A stretch of 64,000 bases of DNA from Actinomycetota bacterium (GTDB taxonomy: Bacteria; Actinomycetota; Actinomycetes; Actinomycetales; Microbacteriaceae): positions 1-64,000 of the forward strand of contig JAUZFP010000100.1 in the NCBI GenBank assembly GCA_030838475.1, read 5' to 3'. Under the pieces are notes generated by a model, which saw only the letters and a program-made list of their open reading frames with translations, made no database searches and was not told the origin of the DNA. Positions 19,813 to 28,960 of the stretch are shown here, in pieces. How positions within the stretch are numbered: the stretch's first letter is position 1; each line of letters starts with the position of its first letter. The translations under genes were made by a program, and so were the position numbers.

Positions 19813-19951
19813 GATGTATTCCCGTTCGGGGGCATGAAGGGACTTAAAAGGAGAAGCAAACTCTGTTAGAGGAGATTATGGCCCGAAAAAAGGCTTTCTC
19901 ACCTATGTATTTGTTGCTCACTCACGACGGCGGGCCATCACAGCGCCGGCG

Positions 19952-22531
19952 CTACCTCTTATCGCCTGCCAGCGTTTCGCCCAGTGGCACGCTCTCGTCG
20001 CCCTCATCTTCGTCGTCGAGCGGCGGCGCGAACCGACGGAAATAGATGTAGACGCCGACGCACACGGCGGCGAACGCGGCGAGCACGACGATCCAGATCC
20101 ACAGCGAACCGTGGAGCGCATCCCAGTTGCCTTCCCACGGAACCACCGCCAGCACAAACACGACGAGCGTCAGGACGTAGAAGATTCCCCAGAGCACTCT
20201 GGAGTGCGCGTAGACCCTCTCGCCTTCGAGAAAGCGAAGAGGCAGCAGTTCGACGAGGAGCGCGACAACACCCTCTGTGGTGATTGCAACGAGTGTCTCT
20301 ACTAGCAACGCCGAACCGAAGGTGCCGCCCTCGTGGCCGCCGAGGGTGAGCGTCGAGTACCCGATCCAGGCGGCGATCGCCATCAGGAGCACGATGCTGG
20401 ACCGCAGCACAACCGTGCGCCAGGCGAAGCCCGAGGCCGACTTGCCCTGGATCGTTAGGCCCAGGATGAGCCCGATCAGGAAGCCGGGCGAGAAATGCAG
20501 TGCGCGAGAAATCACGACGCCGACGACGGTCAGAATCAGACCGTACGGGCGCGTGCTCACCGCGGCGACGATGTTCCACTGCACGCGAGCGATGAGCCCG
20601 GTCAGCGCGTTGGCGACATAGCCGACCAGGAACAGCGCGATCCCGCACGCCAGAATCAGGCGAAGCGATGCGAGCGTGAATCCAAAGTTCGGGTCTGCGA
20701 AGCCGAAGAGGATGGCAGTAGCCAGCGTGACGATCACCCCGCCGACGACCGGGGCGGACCTGAACCACGCAGTCAGTCGGGTTAGCCAGTTCGGCGCGCG
20801 GACCTTTCCGAAACGTCGCTCAAACCGCTCCGACTGTTCGGCGATCGTCGCGTTCAGGAGGTGCGCGGGAAGAACGGCCAATAGGAGGAGTACGAGACCA
20901 ATCTCGAACGCAGAGACAATCTTGTTCGGGTGCACCGCGATATCCGCGAACGGTGTCAGCGCCTGGGTCAGGATGTTCGGGGCAATTCCCGAGTTCACGC
21001 CGTTTTCACCGTTGCCGTGCGTCGCGGTCGGCTTCGAGCCGCCAACGTCTGTCTTGCCGCCCGAGCCCGAGACCGACGGTTTCGTCGTCACGGTGATCGC
21101 CTGCTGCTGGGTCGTCGTGACGATGCCGGGACCGGAGGCCGTTACCTCGATGGTGTGGGCACCAAGCTCGACGTCGCTCGGAATCGTCACCGTCTGGGTG
21201 AAGGTTCCGTCCGCGGCCGCGACCACGGTTCCGAGGTCGGTCGGTGTGGAGTGCAGGATGCTGTCGAGAGTCGTTCCCGCGGGAAGTCCGGATCCGGTGA
21301 TGGTGATCGTGTCACCGGGGTGCAGATCGGTGAGGTCGCCGTCGATCGAGAACGACCACACCGGTGTCGTATCGCCCGAGGTTCCATGCGGCGTCGTCGG
21401 CGCGGGGAACGTGACGGTGGGGATGGCTGTTGCCGACGAGAGACCGCCCGGGAGATAGACGCCATACGGCGCGTCCCCAAAGTCGAAATCGTCGATGGAG
21501 ACCGCGCCCTGATCTTGAACGGCCGCCGACAGCGTGTGAGATCCGAAGCCCAGCGCACTTGTCGTGCAGGACCAGTCGTCGACGGTTCCTTCCGGGAATC
21601 CGTCGTCCGGTGTGAACGTCGCCGAGGGGCAGACGATCGCGTTGGCATCGTTCAGCAGTACCACCGAGGCATTGTTGAACGACGAACCGTAAGCGGTACC
21701 CGTAACGGTGACCGTCTGGGCAGCCACGTTCACCGTGGCGGGGTTGATGCTGATGATCGAGTTGTTCTCGACGTAGAAGTACCCGTAGGTCCAGTCGTTC
21801 TCCGTACTGTCACCATCGCCAAAGTCACCCTGCTTGGATTGCACCGTGACGAGCGAGTTATCCGGATAGGCCGGCGAACAGCTCACCTGAGACTGGTGGT
21901 TGACGTCCGTGCCGATCGGAAAATCATCATCGATGCTGCCCGGGCACTTCTGGCCGAGGTTGTTGGTTTCGCCGAGTTGGTAGAACGTCTGGACCCCGAC
22001 CGCGTTGTCGAACGTCCCGGTGACCGTCGCGAAGATGTTCACACCACCGGGAATGAACGAGTACGAGACGGTCGGTGCAGTCGCGTAAAAGGGGTTCTCC
22101 CCGTCCACATAGACGTGGAACGGCAGTTGGTTCTGCACGACCGTGCCATTCGGATTCGTCTCGGAGATGACCATCTCTTCGTTCCCGAACTGCCAGCCGC
22201 CCTCGGCGGGATACCACTGGCATGACCAGGACTGTGAGGTGGCGTCCAGACCAACGCATCCGGTCACCCCCGAGCCATCGGTGGTGTCGAACGACGTCAG
22301 CACAGTGCCCAAGGATTTCGTGCCCTCGAGGAGGACAACCCCCGAGTCGATCGTGAGGGGCAAGTCGTCGGGGTTGATTTGCGCACTGAACCCCGTGTCG
22401 GTGTCACCGAGCGCGGGCGCGGCGAGGCCGACGCTCGCGCCAAGGGCAAGGCCAAGCGACACAAGGGTAATGACAAGGGGGCGAATGGAGCGGCGCACGG
22501 GGGACCCATCGGGGAGTGGGACAGAAAACAC
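19952..22531 (-). CDS. Large secreted/multi-TM protein of unknown function (paralog 2)
   Basis: Same architecture as paralog 1; shared FADIAVHPNKIVSAFEIGLVLLLLAVLPAHLLNATIAEQS and VALLVELLPLRFLEG. Confidence 0.8.
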   Translation of the reverse strand: MFSVPLPDGSPVRRSIRPLVITLVSLGLALGASVGLAAPALGDTDTGFSAQINPDDLPLTIDSGVVLLEGTKSLGTVLTSFDTTDGSGVTGCVGLDATSQSWSCQWYPAEGGWQFGNEEMVISETNPNGTVVQNQLPFHVYVDGENPFYATAPTVSYSFIPGGVNIFATVTGTFDNAVGVQTFYQLGETNNLGQKCPGSIDDDFPIGTDVNHQSQVSCSPAYPDNSLVTVQSKQGDFGDGDSTENDWTYGYFYVENNSIISINPATVNVAAQTVTVTGTAYGSSFNNASVVLLNDANAIVCPSATFTPDDGFPEGTVDDWSCTTSALGFGSHTLSAAVQDQGAVSIDDFDFGDAPYGVYLPGGLSSATAIPTVTFPAPTTPHGTSGDTTPVWSFSIDGDLTDLHPGDTITITGSGLPAGTTLDSILHSTPTDLGTVVAAADGTFTQTVTIPSDVELGAHTIEVTASGPGIVTTTQQQAITVTTKPSVSGSGGKTDVGGSKPTATHGNGENGVNSGIAPNILTQALTPFADIAVHPNKIVSAFEIGLVLLLLAVLPAHLLNATIAEQSERFERRFGKVRAPNWLTRLTAWFRSAPVVGGVIVTLATAILFGFADPNFGFTLASLRLILACGIALFLVGYVANALTGLIARVQWNIVAAVSTRPYGLILTVVGVVISRALHFSPGFLIGLILGLTIQGKSASGFAWRTVVLRSSIVLLMAIAAWIGYSTLTLGGHEGGTFGSALLVETLVAITTEGVVALLVELLPLRFLEGERVYAHSRVLWGIFYVLTLVVFVLAVVPWEGNWDALHGSLWIWIVVLAAFAAVCVGVYIYFRRFAPPLDDEDEGDESVPLGETLAGDKR

Positions 22532-22603
22532 TGTTGGTGAAATTATGTCGCATAAAACGGTGGCCCCGGTTTCGCGCGCGTTACGGGCTGCGACAATTGC
22601 ACC

Positions 22604-23374
22604 GTGCAGCTTGCCCTTCTCGCCCTCTTTCTCGTCGTCGCGATCCTGCTGGTTGTGCGCGCCGCAAATCGCGAGCGCACGGACTACCGCCGCTTCAAGA
22701 AGCTGAAGACGACCCGCGAGCGGCAGCGGGTGTTCGGCAGATGGCTGCGCGAATCGTTCCTCATTAATGGCGGCATCGCGGTCGCAGTGCTCCTCGCATC
22801 CTGGAATCTGATCGGGCCTGCATCCCGAAGCGCGCTTAAGTCCTGGCCTCTACATTGGTTCCACGAGAACCTGAGTGGTGCATTCGGTGTCGGCTTCTCG
22901 ATCGTTCTCGCGATCATCGTTGCCGTGCTTCTCGTGGTTCCGATGTTCGTACTGCGTCGCCAGGTAAACGAACTCCCGGCGATCGGCGATGTGGGCGCCC
23001 TGCTCCCCCGCACCCGCGGCGAACTCAAATACGGCGTCGGTCTGTCGATCAACGCCGGTGTCGTCGAGGAGCTGCTGTTCCGACTCGGGATGCCCGCCCT
23101 GCTGTTCGGGATCACCGGCAACGGCCTCCTCTCTTTTGTGATCGCATCCCTACTCTTCGGGCTCTTGCACATCTACCAAAAGTTCTGGGGCGTGCTCGGC
23201 GCGACGGTCCTCGGGCTGGCCTTCTCTGCGCTCTATCTGCTCACCGGATCCATCTGGGTCGTGATCGTCGTCCACGCGGTTATCGACCTCCGCTCCCTTG
23301 TTCTGCTGCCGCTCGTCGTGCAGAACGTTTGGAACAAGCTGACAGATCCACCCGCGCCCGACCCCAGCGTCTAG
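22604..23374 (+). CDS. CPBP family intramembrane glutamic endopeptidase
   Basis: VVEELLFRLGMP (EExxR), SLLFGLLHIYQ (FxxxH), VVHAVIDL. Confidence 0.88.
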   Translation: MQLALLALFLVVAILLVVRAANRERTDYRRFKKLKTTRERQRVFGRWLRESFLINGGIAVAVLLASWNLIGPASRSALKSWPLHWFHENLSGAFGVGFSIVLAIIVAVLLVVPMFVLRRQVNELPAIGDVGALLPRTRGELKYGVGLSINAGVVEELLFRLGMPALLFGITGNGLLSFVIASLLFGLLHIYQKFWGVLGATVLGLAFSALYLLTGSIWVVIVVHAVIDLRSLVLLPLVVQNVWNKLTDPPAPDPSV

Positions 23375-23383
23375 AGTCGCGTC

Positions 23384-24316
23384 ATGGAACCTCTCGCCCC
23401 GGGGATGCGGCGAACCGGCAAGGTCATGCGCCGCATGCCGGGCGCCTCCGTGTCCCGCGCAACACCGGCCGAAATCGAGCGGAACAGTGGGGCTCGTACG
23501 CCGGAGGCGATCGCGTGGCTTCTGCAGGGTGCGAAGCCGAGAGGTGTCACCAGCGAGGACCGCACGGTCGAGGGGGTCCGGGTGCGGATCTACCGCCCGG
23601 CGGCTAGCCCAGCGACCGACCGCCCTCTCATCCTCTACTTCCACGGCGGCGGTTTCGTCTACGGCGACGTGCGCGGTGGCGACTGGATTTGCGGCACCGT
23701 CGCGAAGGAGCTGGATGCGATCGTCGTGTCGGTCGAGTACCGGCTGGCCCCGAAGCATCCATTCCCGGCGGGAGTCGATGACTGCTACGCCGTGCTCGTG
23801 TGGGCGGCGGCGAACGCCGAGTCCCTCGGCGCCGACGAGAGCAGGATCGGCGTGATCGGCGAGAGTGCTGGAGGCAACCTCGCGGCCGTGGTCGCGCTGA
23901 TGTCGCTGGACCGCAAGGGTCCGGTCATCCGTCACCAGGCCTTGCTCTACCCGGTGACGGGCGCCGGCGACACCGAGAGCCGGCGCGCGAACGCGGATGC
24001 GTTCATCCTGACGCTCGCGGACATGCAGAAATTCGGCGAGCTCTATGCGGGCGATGAGACGGACTGGCGGGTTTCGCCGATCATCGCGAAGTCGCTTACG
24101 GGGCTGCCGCCGGCGATCATCATCGTGGGCGGTCACGACCCCCTGCACGACGACGGAGTTCTGTATGCGGACGCGCTCCGTGCGGCCGGCGTCGACGTTG
24201 AGCTGATCGACTACGCGGCAATGCCGCACGGGTTCATGAATTTCCCCCGATACGCCAAGGATGCGAAGCCCGCGATCGCTGCGGTCGTTGCGTCGCAGCG
24301 TGCGGCACTCGGCTAG
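23384..24316 (+). CDS. Alpha/beta hydrolase (HSL/acetyl esterase-like)
   Basis: YFHGGGFVYGDV oxyanion motif, GVIGESAGGNLAAV nucleophile elbow. Confidence 0.92.
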   Translation: MEPLAPGMRRTGKVMRRMPGASVSRATPAEIERNSGARTPEAIAWLLQGAKPRGVTSEDRTVEGVRVRIYRPAASPATDRPLILYFHGGGFVYGDVRGGDWICGTVAKELDAIVVSVEYRLAPKHPFPAGVDDCYAVLVWAAANAESLGADESRIGVIGESAGGNLAAVVALMSLDRKGPVIRHQALLYPVTGAGDTESRRANADAFILTLADMQKFGELYAGDETDWRVSPIIAKSLTGLPPAIIIVGGHDPLHDDGVLYADALRAAGVDVELIDYAAMPHGFMNFPRYAKDAKPAIAAVVASQRAALG

Positions 24317-24328
24317 ATCGGAACCGCG

Positions 24329-24694
24329 TCACCGAACCAGTTCGACTCCGGGCTGGCCCGCCCATGCGGTGTCGCAGGTGATGATGTCTGCACCTAGTCG
24401 GTTGCCAAGCGCGAGGCAGAGACGGTCCGCGAGTGACAACCCCGACCCTTTCGACCACAGCGCGGCCGCGGCCTCCGCGTCATCAATGGTGACAGGTTCG
24501 ACGGTCAGATCGAAGCTCAGAAGCGCGCCGCGACCCTGAGCCCAGGAAATGCCGAGCTGAGGTAGCTTCTGTGCGACTTCGGCCCAATTTGCCGCACTGA
24601 AGCAGCCGGCTTCCCTCAGGTATTCGTGAACGACGGATCCGCCGGACTCGCCTCGCAGAAAGGCAAGAAGCGCGGAAGCATCAAAGACCCTCAC
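24329..24694 (-). CDS. PIN-domain toxin, VapC-like
   Basis: MRVFDASALLAFLRGE, SLADRLCLALGNRLGADIITCDTAW; 4-bp overlap with AbrB-type partner. Confidence 0.9.
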   Translation of the reverse strand: MRVFDASALLAFLRGESGGSVVHEYLREAGCFSAANWAEVAQKLPQLGISWAQGRGALLSFDLTVEPVTIDDAEAAAALWSKGSGLSLADRLCLALGNRLGADIITCDTAWAGQPGVELVR

Positions 24695-24936
24695 TCGAGA
24701 TCTTCCAACGCCGCGACGGCACGACGCTCGGCCAATAGCTCACCGACGGGATCGGTACCGGCGAGCTGCGAGCGAATTGAGGCGAGGAGGTCGTCTTGAC
24801 TGATAACTCGTACGCCATCAGGTTCCTCGATGAATACGAGCACCGTGCCATCCACCCATCCGTGTCTCTCTCGAAGGGCCGCGGGAATCACAACGCGACC
24901 CTTATTTCCCACCGTTGCAGAATATCCGGCACTCAT
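24691..24936 (-). CDS. AbrB/MazE-fold antitoxin, VapB-like
   Basis: SATVGNKGRVVIPAALRERHGWVDGTVLVFIEEPDGV swapped-hairpin motif. Confidence 0.88.
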   Translation of the reverse strand: MSAGYSATVGNKGRVVIPAALRERHGWVDGTVLVFIEEPDGVRVISQDDLLASIRSQLAGTDPVGELLAERRAVAALEDLE

Positions 24937-25111
24937 GGGTCAAGGGTACCACTCTGGGGAAATCGTGGGAATATCCGGAGTGCCTGGGTTGGGGAGGACG
25001 AGTTACCTCAGGCACCCCCACCTCGGGGTACAGCGCCCGGAGCCGCTCAGGGGACAGACTGGGGGCGCAGCGATTCGGTCGGGGGGCGCTGTAAATTCGG
25101 GGGAATTTGTA

Positions 25112-27181
25112 ATGCCAGCAGGACATTCGGCGGCCGATCAGGCTGCCCGCTTCAAGCTTGAGGCTGAACAGGCCGAGTATGCGGCGCGCACGGCGCACGA
25201 GATGCATCGTCGCTATCTTGCCGCCGCCGCGACTGAGGCTCGCCTCGGTCGGATGCTGGAGCCGCTCGAGGAGCAGGGTTTCCACATCCTCGCCGACCGC
25301 CTCTGGCCGGGTTCGCGCAACGCCAATGTTGACTTCGTGATCGTTGGTCCGTCCGGCGTGATCATCCTCGACGCGAAGTCGTGGGGCGACGTGCACGTGC
25401 ACGACAACAAAGTTTTCCAGGGACAAACCGAGGTCACGGACCGGTTTGAGAACCTGAGTGGCCTCGCCGACCGTGCCCAGATCTCGCTCGCCGAGATTGG
25501 CATGGCTCCCGGCGAAATCCGCGTCGGCGCCGTCTTCATGGGTAAGAGCCGCCTCCACGGCTATGCCGGCGGCGTCGACCTTATTGGTGAGGATGGTGCG
25601 CTCGACTACATCCTCAATCGTGGTGCGCGGCTGCGTCCACTGGAGGTGGATGCGGCGCTCGGCGTCGTCGAGGACCTCTTCCGCCCGCAGCCGCCGGTCA
25701 CCACTCACACTGTCGAGCTGCTGCTACCGGATGTGATCATGCCGATCTCGGCGTCCGAGCCGGTCGTGTCGGTGCACGAGATCGAGCGGGCGCTGCTCGC
25801 ATCCATCGAGGCGCTGCCGATCGAGGACTGGATGGCGTTCCTGCACCCGGACCAGGCGAGGCTCGCGCGCCGTTCCTTCAACGGTCCGTCGCGCATCCGC
25901 GGTGCCGCCGGTACTGGCAAGACGGTCGTCGGCCTGCACCGCGCGGCCTACCTGGCGCGCAACCAGCAGGGCAAGGTTCTGGTCACGACGCTCGTTCGCA
26001 CGCTGCCGGTCGTGCTCTCCGCTCTGATGGAGCGGATGGCTCCGGACGTTGCGGACCGCGTCGAGTTCGTCGGCATCCACGCGTTTGCGAATGGTCTGCT
26101 TCGGGCTCGCGGCATCCCGGTGCACCTGAACGACCGTGCGGCCGACTACGCCTTCGACGCTGCCTGGGAGCAGGTGGGTGCGCACGGGATTCTGGGCGAC
26201 ATCGACCCGAACCAGCACTACTGGAAGGAGGAGGTGCTCAGCGTCATCAAGGGGCGCGGCCTCACTCGCTTCGAGCAGTACGCGGACCTGGCTCGTGCGG
26301 GACGTCGTCGTGGGCTGTCGCTGGAGAGCCGCAAGGCGGTGTGGGAGCTGTACGGCGAGTACAACGTGGGGCTGCGCGAGGCGGGCATCCACGATTTCGC
26401 CGACATCATTCTTCTGGCCGAGAAGTCGCTTCGCGCGAACCCGCTCGACGGGTACTCAGCTGTTATCGCCGATGAGGCGCAGGACCTGTCGTGCTCGATG
26501 ATCCGGATGCTGCACGCGATCGTCGGCGACCGCGCGGACGGCCTCAACCTGATCGGCGACGGCCAGCAGACGATCTACGCTGGCGGCTACACGCTCGCCG
26601 AGGCGGATGTCTCGATCCAGGGCCGTGGTGTGGTGATGACCACCAACTACCGGAACACGGTCGAGATCGCTGATTTCGCGGCGTCCATGGTTCTTGGTGA
26701 CGAGTTCATGGACATCGAGGGCACGACCTCGAAGCCGGATGTTGCTACTTCTGTTGTGCGGCACGGGATGCGCCCGCGCGTCTCGCGTTTCAACTCACAC
26801 AAGGGCCACGACCGTTCGCTGATCGCACAGGTGAAGTCGCTGATTTCGTCCGGGACGTCCGGTGGCGATATTGCCGTGCTAACGCAGACGAACTTCGTCG
26901 CCAAGGAAGTTCTCGAGGCGCTGTCGATTGCCGACATCCCCTCGATGAGCCTCACAGACTACGACGGCCGCACGACCTCCAAGGTCAAGGTCGGAACCAT
27001 CAAGCGCGCGAAGGGCCTCGAGTTCAAGCAGGTGCTCGTCGCTCGTGCCTCCGCCCAGCTGCTCGAAACGGCGTGGTCATCCACCGACGAGGCCGCCGCC
27101 GAGCGCCGCGAGCTGGACCGCCGCGAACTCTACGTCGCCATGACCCGTGCCCGCGATGGCGTTTGGGTCGGGGTGGCTTAG
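25112..27181 (+). CDS. NERD-domain UvrD/Rep-like helicase (AAA family)
   Basis: NERD segment NANVDFVIVGPSGVIILDAKSWGDVHV; Walker A GAAGTGKTVVGLHRAAYL; SAVIADEAQDLS; C-terminal KRAKGLEFKQVLVA and ELYVAMTRARDGVWV. Confidence 0.9.
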   Translation: MPAGHSAADQAARFKLEAEQAEYAARTAHEMHRRYLAAAATEARLGRMLEPLEEQGFHILADRLWPGSRNANVDFVIVGPSGVIILDAKSWGDVHVHDNKVFQGQTEVTDRFENLSGLADRAQISLAEIGMAPGEIRVGAVFMGKSRLHGYAGGVDLIGEDGALDYILNRGARLRPLEVDAALGVVEDLFRPQPPVTTHTVELLLPDVIMPISASEPVVSVHEIERALLASIEALPIEDWMAFLHPDQARLARRSFNGPSRIRGAAGTGKTVVGLHRAAYLARNQQGKVLVTTLVRTLPVVLSALMERMAPDVADRVEFVGIHAFANGLLRARGIPVHLNDRAADYAFDAAWEQVGAHGILGDIDPNQHYWKEEVLSVIKGRGLTRFEQYADLARAGRRRGLSLESRKAVWELYGEYNVGLREAGIHDFADIILLAEKSLRANPLDGYSAVIADEAQDLSCSMIRMLHAIVGDRADGLNLIGDGQQTIYAGGYTLAEADVSIQGRGVVMTTNYRNTVEIADFAASMVLGDEFMDIEGTTSKPDVATSVVRHGMRPRVSRFNSHKGHDRSLIAQVKSLISSGTSGGDIAVLTQTNFVAKEVLEALSIADIPSMSLTDYDGRTTSKVKVGTIKRAKGLEFKQVLVARASAQLLETAWSSTDEAAAERRELDRRELYVAMTRARDGVWVGVA

Positions 27182-27183
27182 CC

Positions 27184-27270
27184 GGTCCCTGAGCTCGCAC
27201 CGGTCCCTGAGCTTGTCGAACTGTTGTTCGTTGAGTAGCGCCGCGAAACGACGTGTATCGAAACCCCCAC
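27184..27270. repeat. REP-like elements: two GGTCCCTGAGCTYG copies and one GTTGAGTAGCGCCGCGAAAC..TATCGAAACCCCCA copy
   Basis: ggtccctgagctcgcaccggtccctgagcttgtcgaactg then gttgagtagcgccgcgaaacgacgtgtatcgaaaccccca. Confidence 0.85.
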
Positions 27271-27323
27271 GGTATGACTCAAGTCGCCGCAGATGACCTC
27301 ACCCCACGCGCTATCCTGACGCC

Positions 27324-27785
27324 ATGGCCGACGAGGAGCGCACCACCGGCTGGCACCCCGACCCTTCAAACCCTTCGGTAGAGCGCTGGTGGAACGGTAT
27401 CTCCTGGGGCGACCAAACCCGCGAGAGCAACGGGTCGCCGATTCCAACCGCGACTCCGACCACGGCTCCTCGCGTCATCGATCCGTACGCTCCTGTCGCA
27501 CGAACTCCCCCGCCGTCCACTCCCCCAGCCACAACTCGCGACGGCCAATTCCGCAACGTCAATCCCATCGGATATATCGGTGTCGCCCTCGGCTTCGTCT
27601 CGCTCCTCTTCAACGTGTTCTGTGTCCCGAGCTTCCTCGCTCTGATCTTTAGCGCGATCGGGATCGGGCGGGCGCAGGTGCTGCGGAGGTCTGGCCATCG
27701 AGTGACCGGCCTCGGCTGGTGCGTTGCTGGTCTCATCATGGGGATTGCGGAGACGCTCATCTACATCGGAGGAACAACTAGCTGA
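27324..27785 (+). CDS. Small membrane protein with DUF2510 N-terminus and DUF4190-like C-terminus
   Basis: GWHPDPSNPSVERWWNGISWGDQTR; two TM helices IGYIGVALGFVSLLFNVFCVPSFLALIFSAIGIG and TGLGWCVAGLIMGIAETLIYIG. Confidence 0.8.
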   Translation: MADEERTTGWHPDPSNPSVERWWNGISWGDQTRESNGSPIPTATPTTAPRVIDPYAPVARTPPPSTPPATTRDGQFRNVNPIGYIGVALGFVSLLFNVFCVPSFLALIFSAIGIGRAQVLRRSGHRVTGLGWCVAGLIMGIAETLIYIGGTTS

Positions 27786-27848
27786 GACTGTTCGCTCCAA
27801 CTGTTCTCACGCACTAACCTGGCAGCTCACCGTTGAATGGAGCTGCCA

Positions 27849-28772
27849 ATGGCAATCGAATGGTCAATCGCAGTCGGCGAAACTCTCCTTCGGCGGGAGC
27901 TTCATGTCCTTTTCGGAGGCGGCAGGTACGGCGGTATTGAACCTTCCGCAAAATCGCCCAATGTGCTTCTTTTCACAAGTGCAACAGCGGGCGCTCAATT
28001 TGGCTACAACTTCGACGGTTGGCATTCCGACGGCACTTTTCACTACACAGGAGAGGGTCAGCTGGGTGATCAGCTGATGCTCAATGGCAACCGAGCTGTT
28101 CGCGACCATATCGATGAGGGTCGAGCGCTCCGATTGTTCGAGAAGGACGGCACCAACGTCATTTATGTAGGGGAATTCGAAATTCCCAACGAATCGTACG
28201 TGCTAATCGATGAGGCCCCCGACATCGAAAAACAGTCACTTCGATCGGTGTTCGTCTTCCGCTTGCGACCTGTTGGCGAGAGCTGGCGCGGCGACCTGCC
28301 GCACGCTCCCGAGGGCGAATTCGCGTCGTCGATTGCAATCGAAAAATCGAACGTCGAAAGTTATGTGCTGCAGCGGCAGACGCTCGAGCCGGTGACGGCA
28401 CTGCGTGCCGAGGCGGGCCTAGTCTCGCGTTACGTCACGTGGATCGAATCGAAATACAAAGTGACAACGCTGCGCCAAGCAATACCCACAGCCGCTGGGC
28501 ACCTTATGTACACCGACATATTCGTAAACGAGACGCGCGAGTTGATTGAGGCCAAGGCATCATCGTCGCGCGAACACATTCGCACTGCACTTGGCCAGGT
28601 ACTGGACTATGCGCGCTATGTACCGCACTCAAGCCTCGCCGTACTAACACCGACGCGACCCGCCGGCGAAATGGTGGAGCTTCTGGCGTCCCACGGAGTC
28701 GGGAGCACTTGGGAGCTTGATCGCAAGGGTCAGTTTGACGCGATCCGGGTCGCTGACGCTTGGACACAATAG
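27849..28772 (+). CDS. ScoMcrA-like SRA domain protein with C-terminal PD-(D/E)XK-type nuclease motif (type IV restriction-like)
   Basis: RRELHVLFGGGRYGGIEPSAKSPNVLLFTSATAG..FHYTGEGQLGDQLMLNGNRAVRDHI SRA-like; C-terminal D-X10-EAK (DIFVNETRELIEAK) followed by QVLDY; RBS GGAG upstream of ATG 27849. Confidence 0.75.
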   Translation: MAIEWSIAVGETLLRRELHVLFGGGRYGGIEPSAKSPNVLLFTSATAGAQFGYNFDGWHSDGTFHYTGEGQLGDQLMLNGNRAVRDHIDEGRALRLFEKDGTNVIYVGEFEIPNESYVLIDEAPDIEKQSLRSVFVFRLRPVGESWRGDLPHAPEGEFASSIAIEKSNVESYVLQRQTLEPVTALRAEAGLVSRYVTWIESKYKVTTLRQAIPTAAGHLMYTDIFVNETRELIEAKASSSREHIRTALGQVLDYARYVPHSSLAVLTPTRPAGEMVELLASHGVGSTWELDRKGQFDAIRVADAWTQ

Positions 28773-28960
28773 ACCGGCTCGATTCGATCGCGCTGTCAAG
28801 ATGCACAGCGAGGCGGCCACAGCGTTCGCGCCGATTGAAAGGGCCTATCCGTCCCGTTAGTGCCGAGGCCCCTGTTTGAGCGTCTGGGAAATGTCGGCGC
28901 GGTGGCCCAGTATTTAGACACACAACTACGACATCAGAGCGTGGGAAAGGCGACGGCCGG

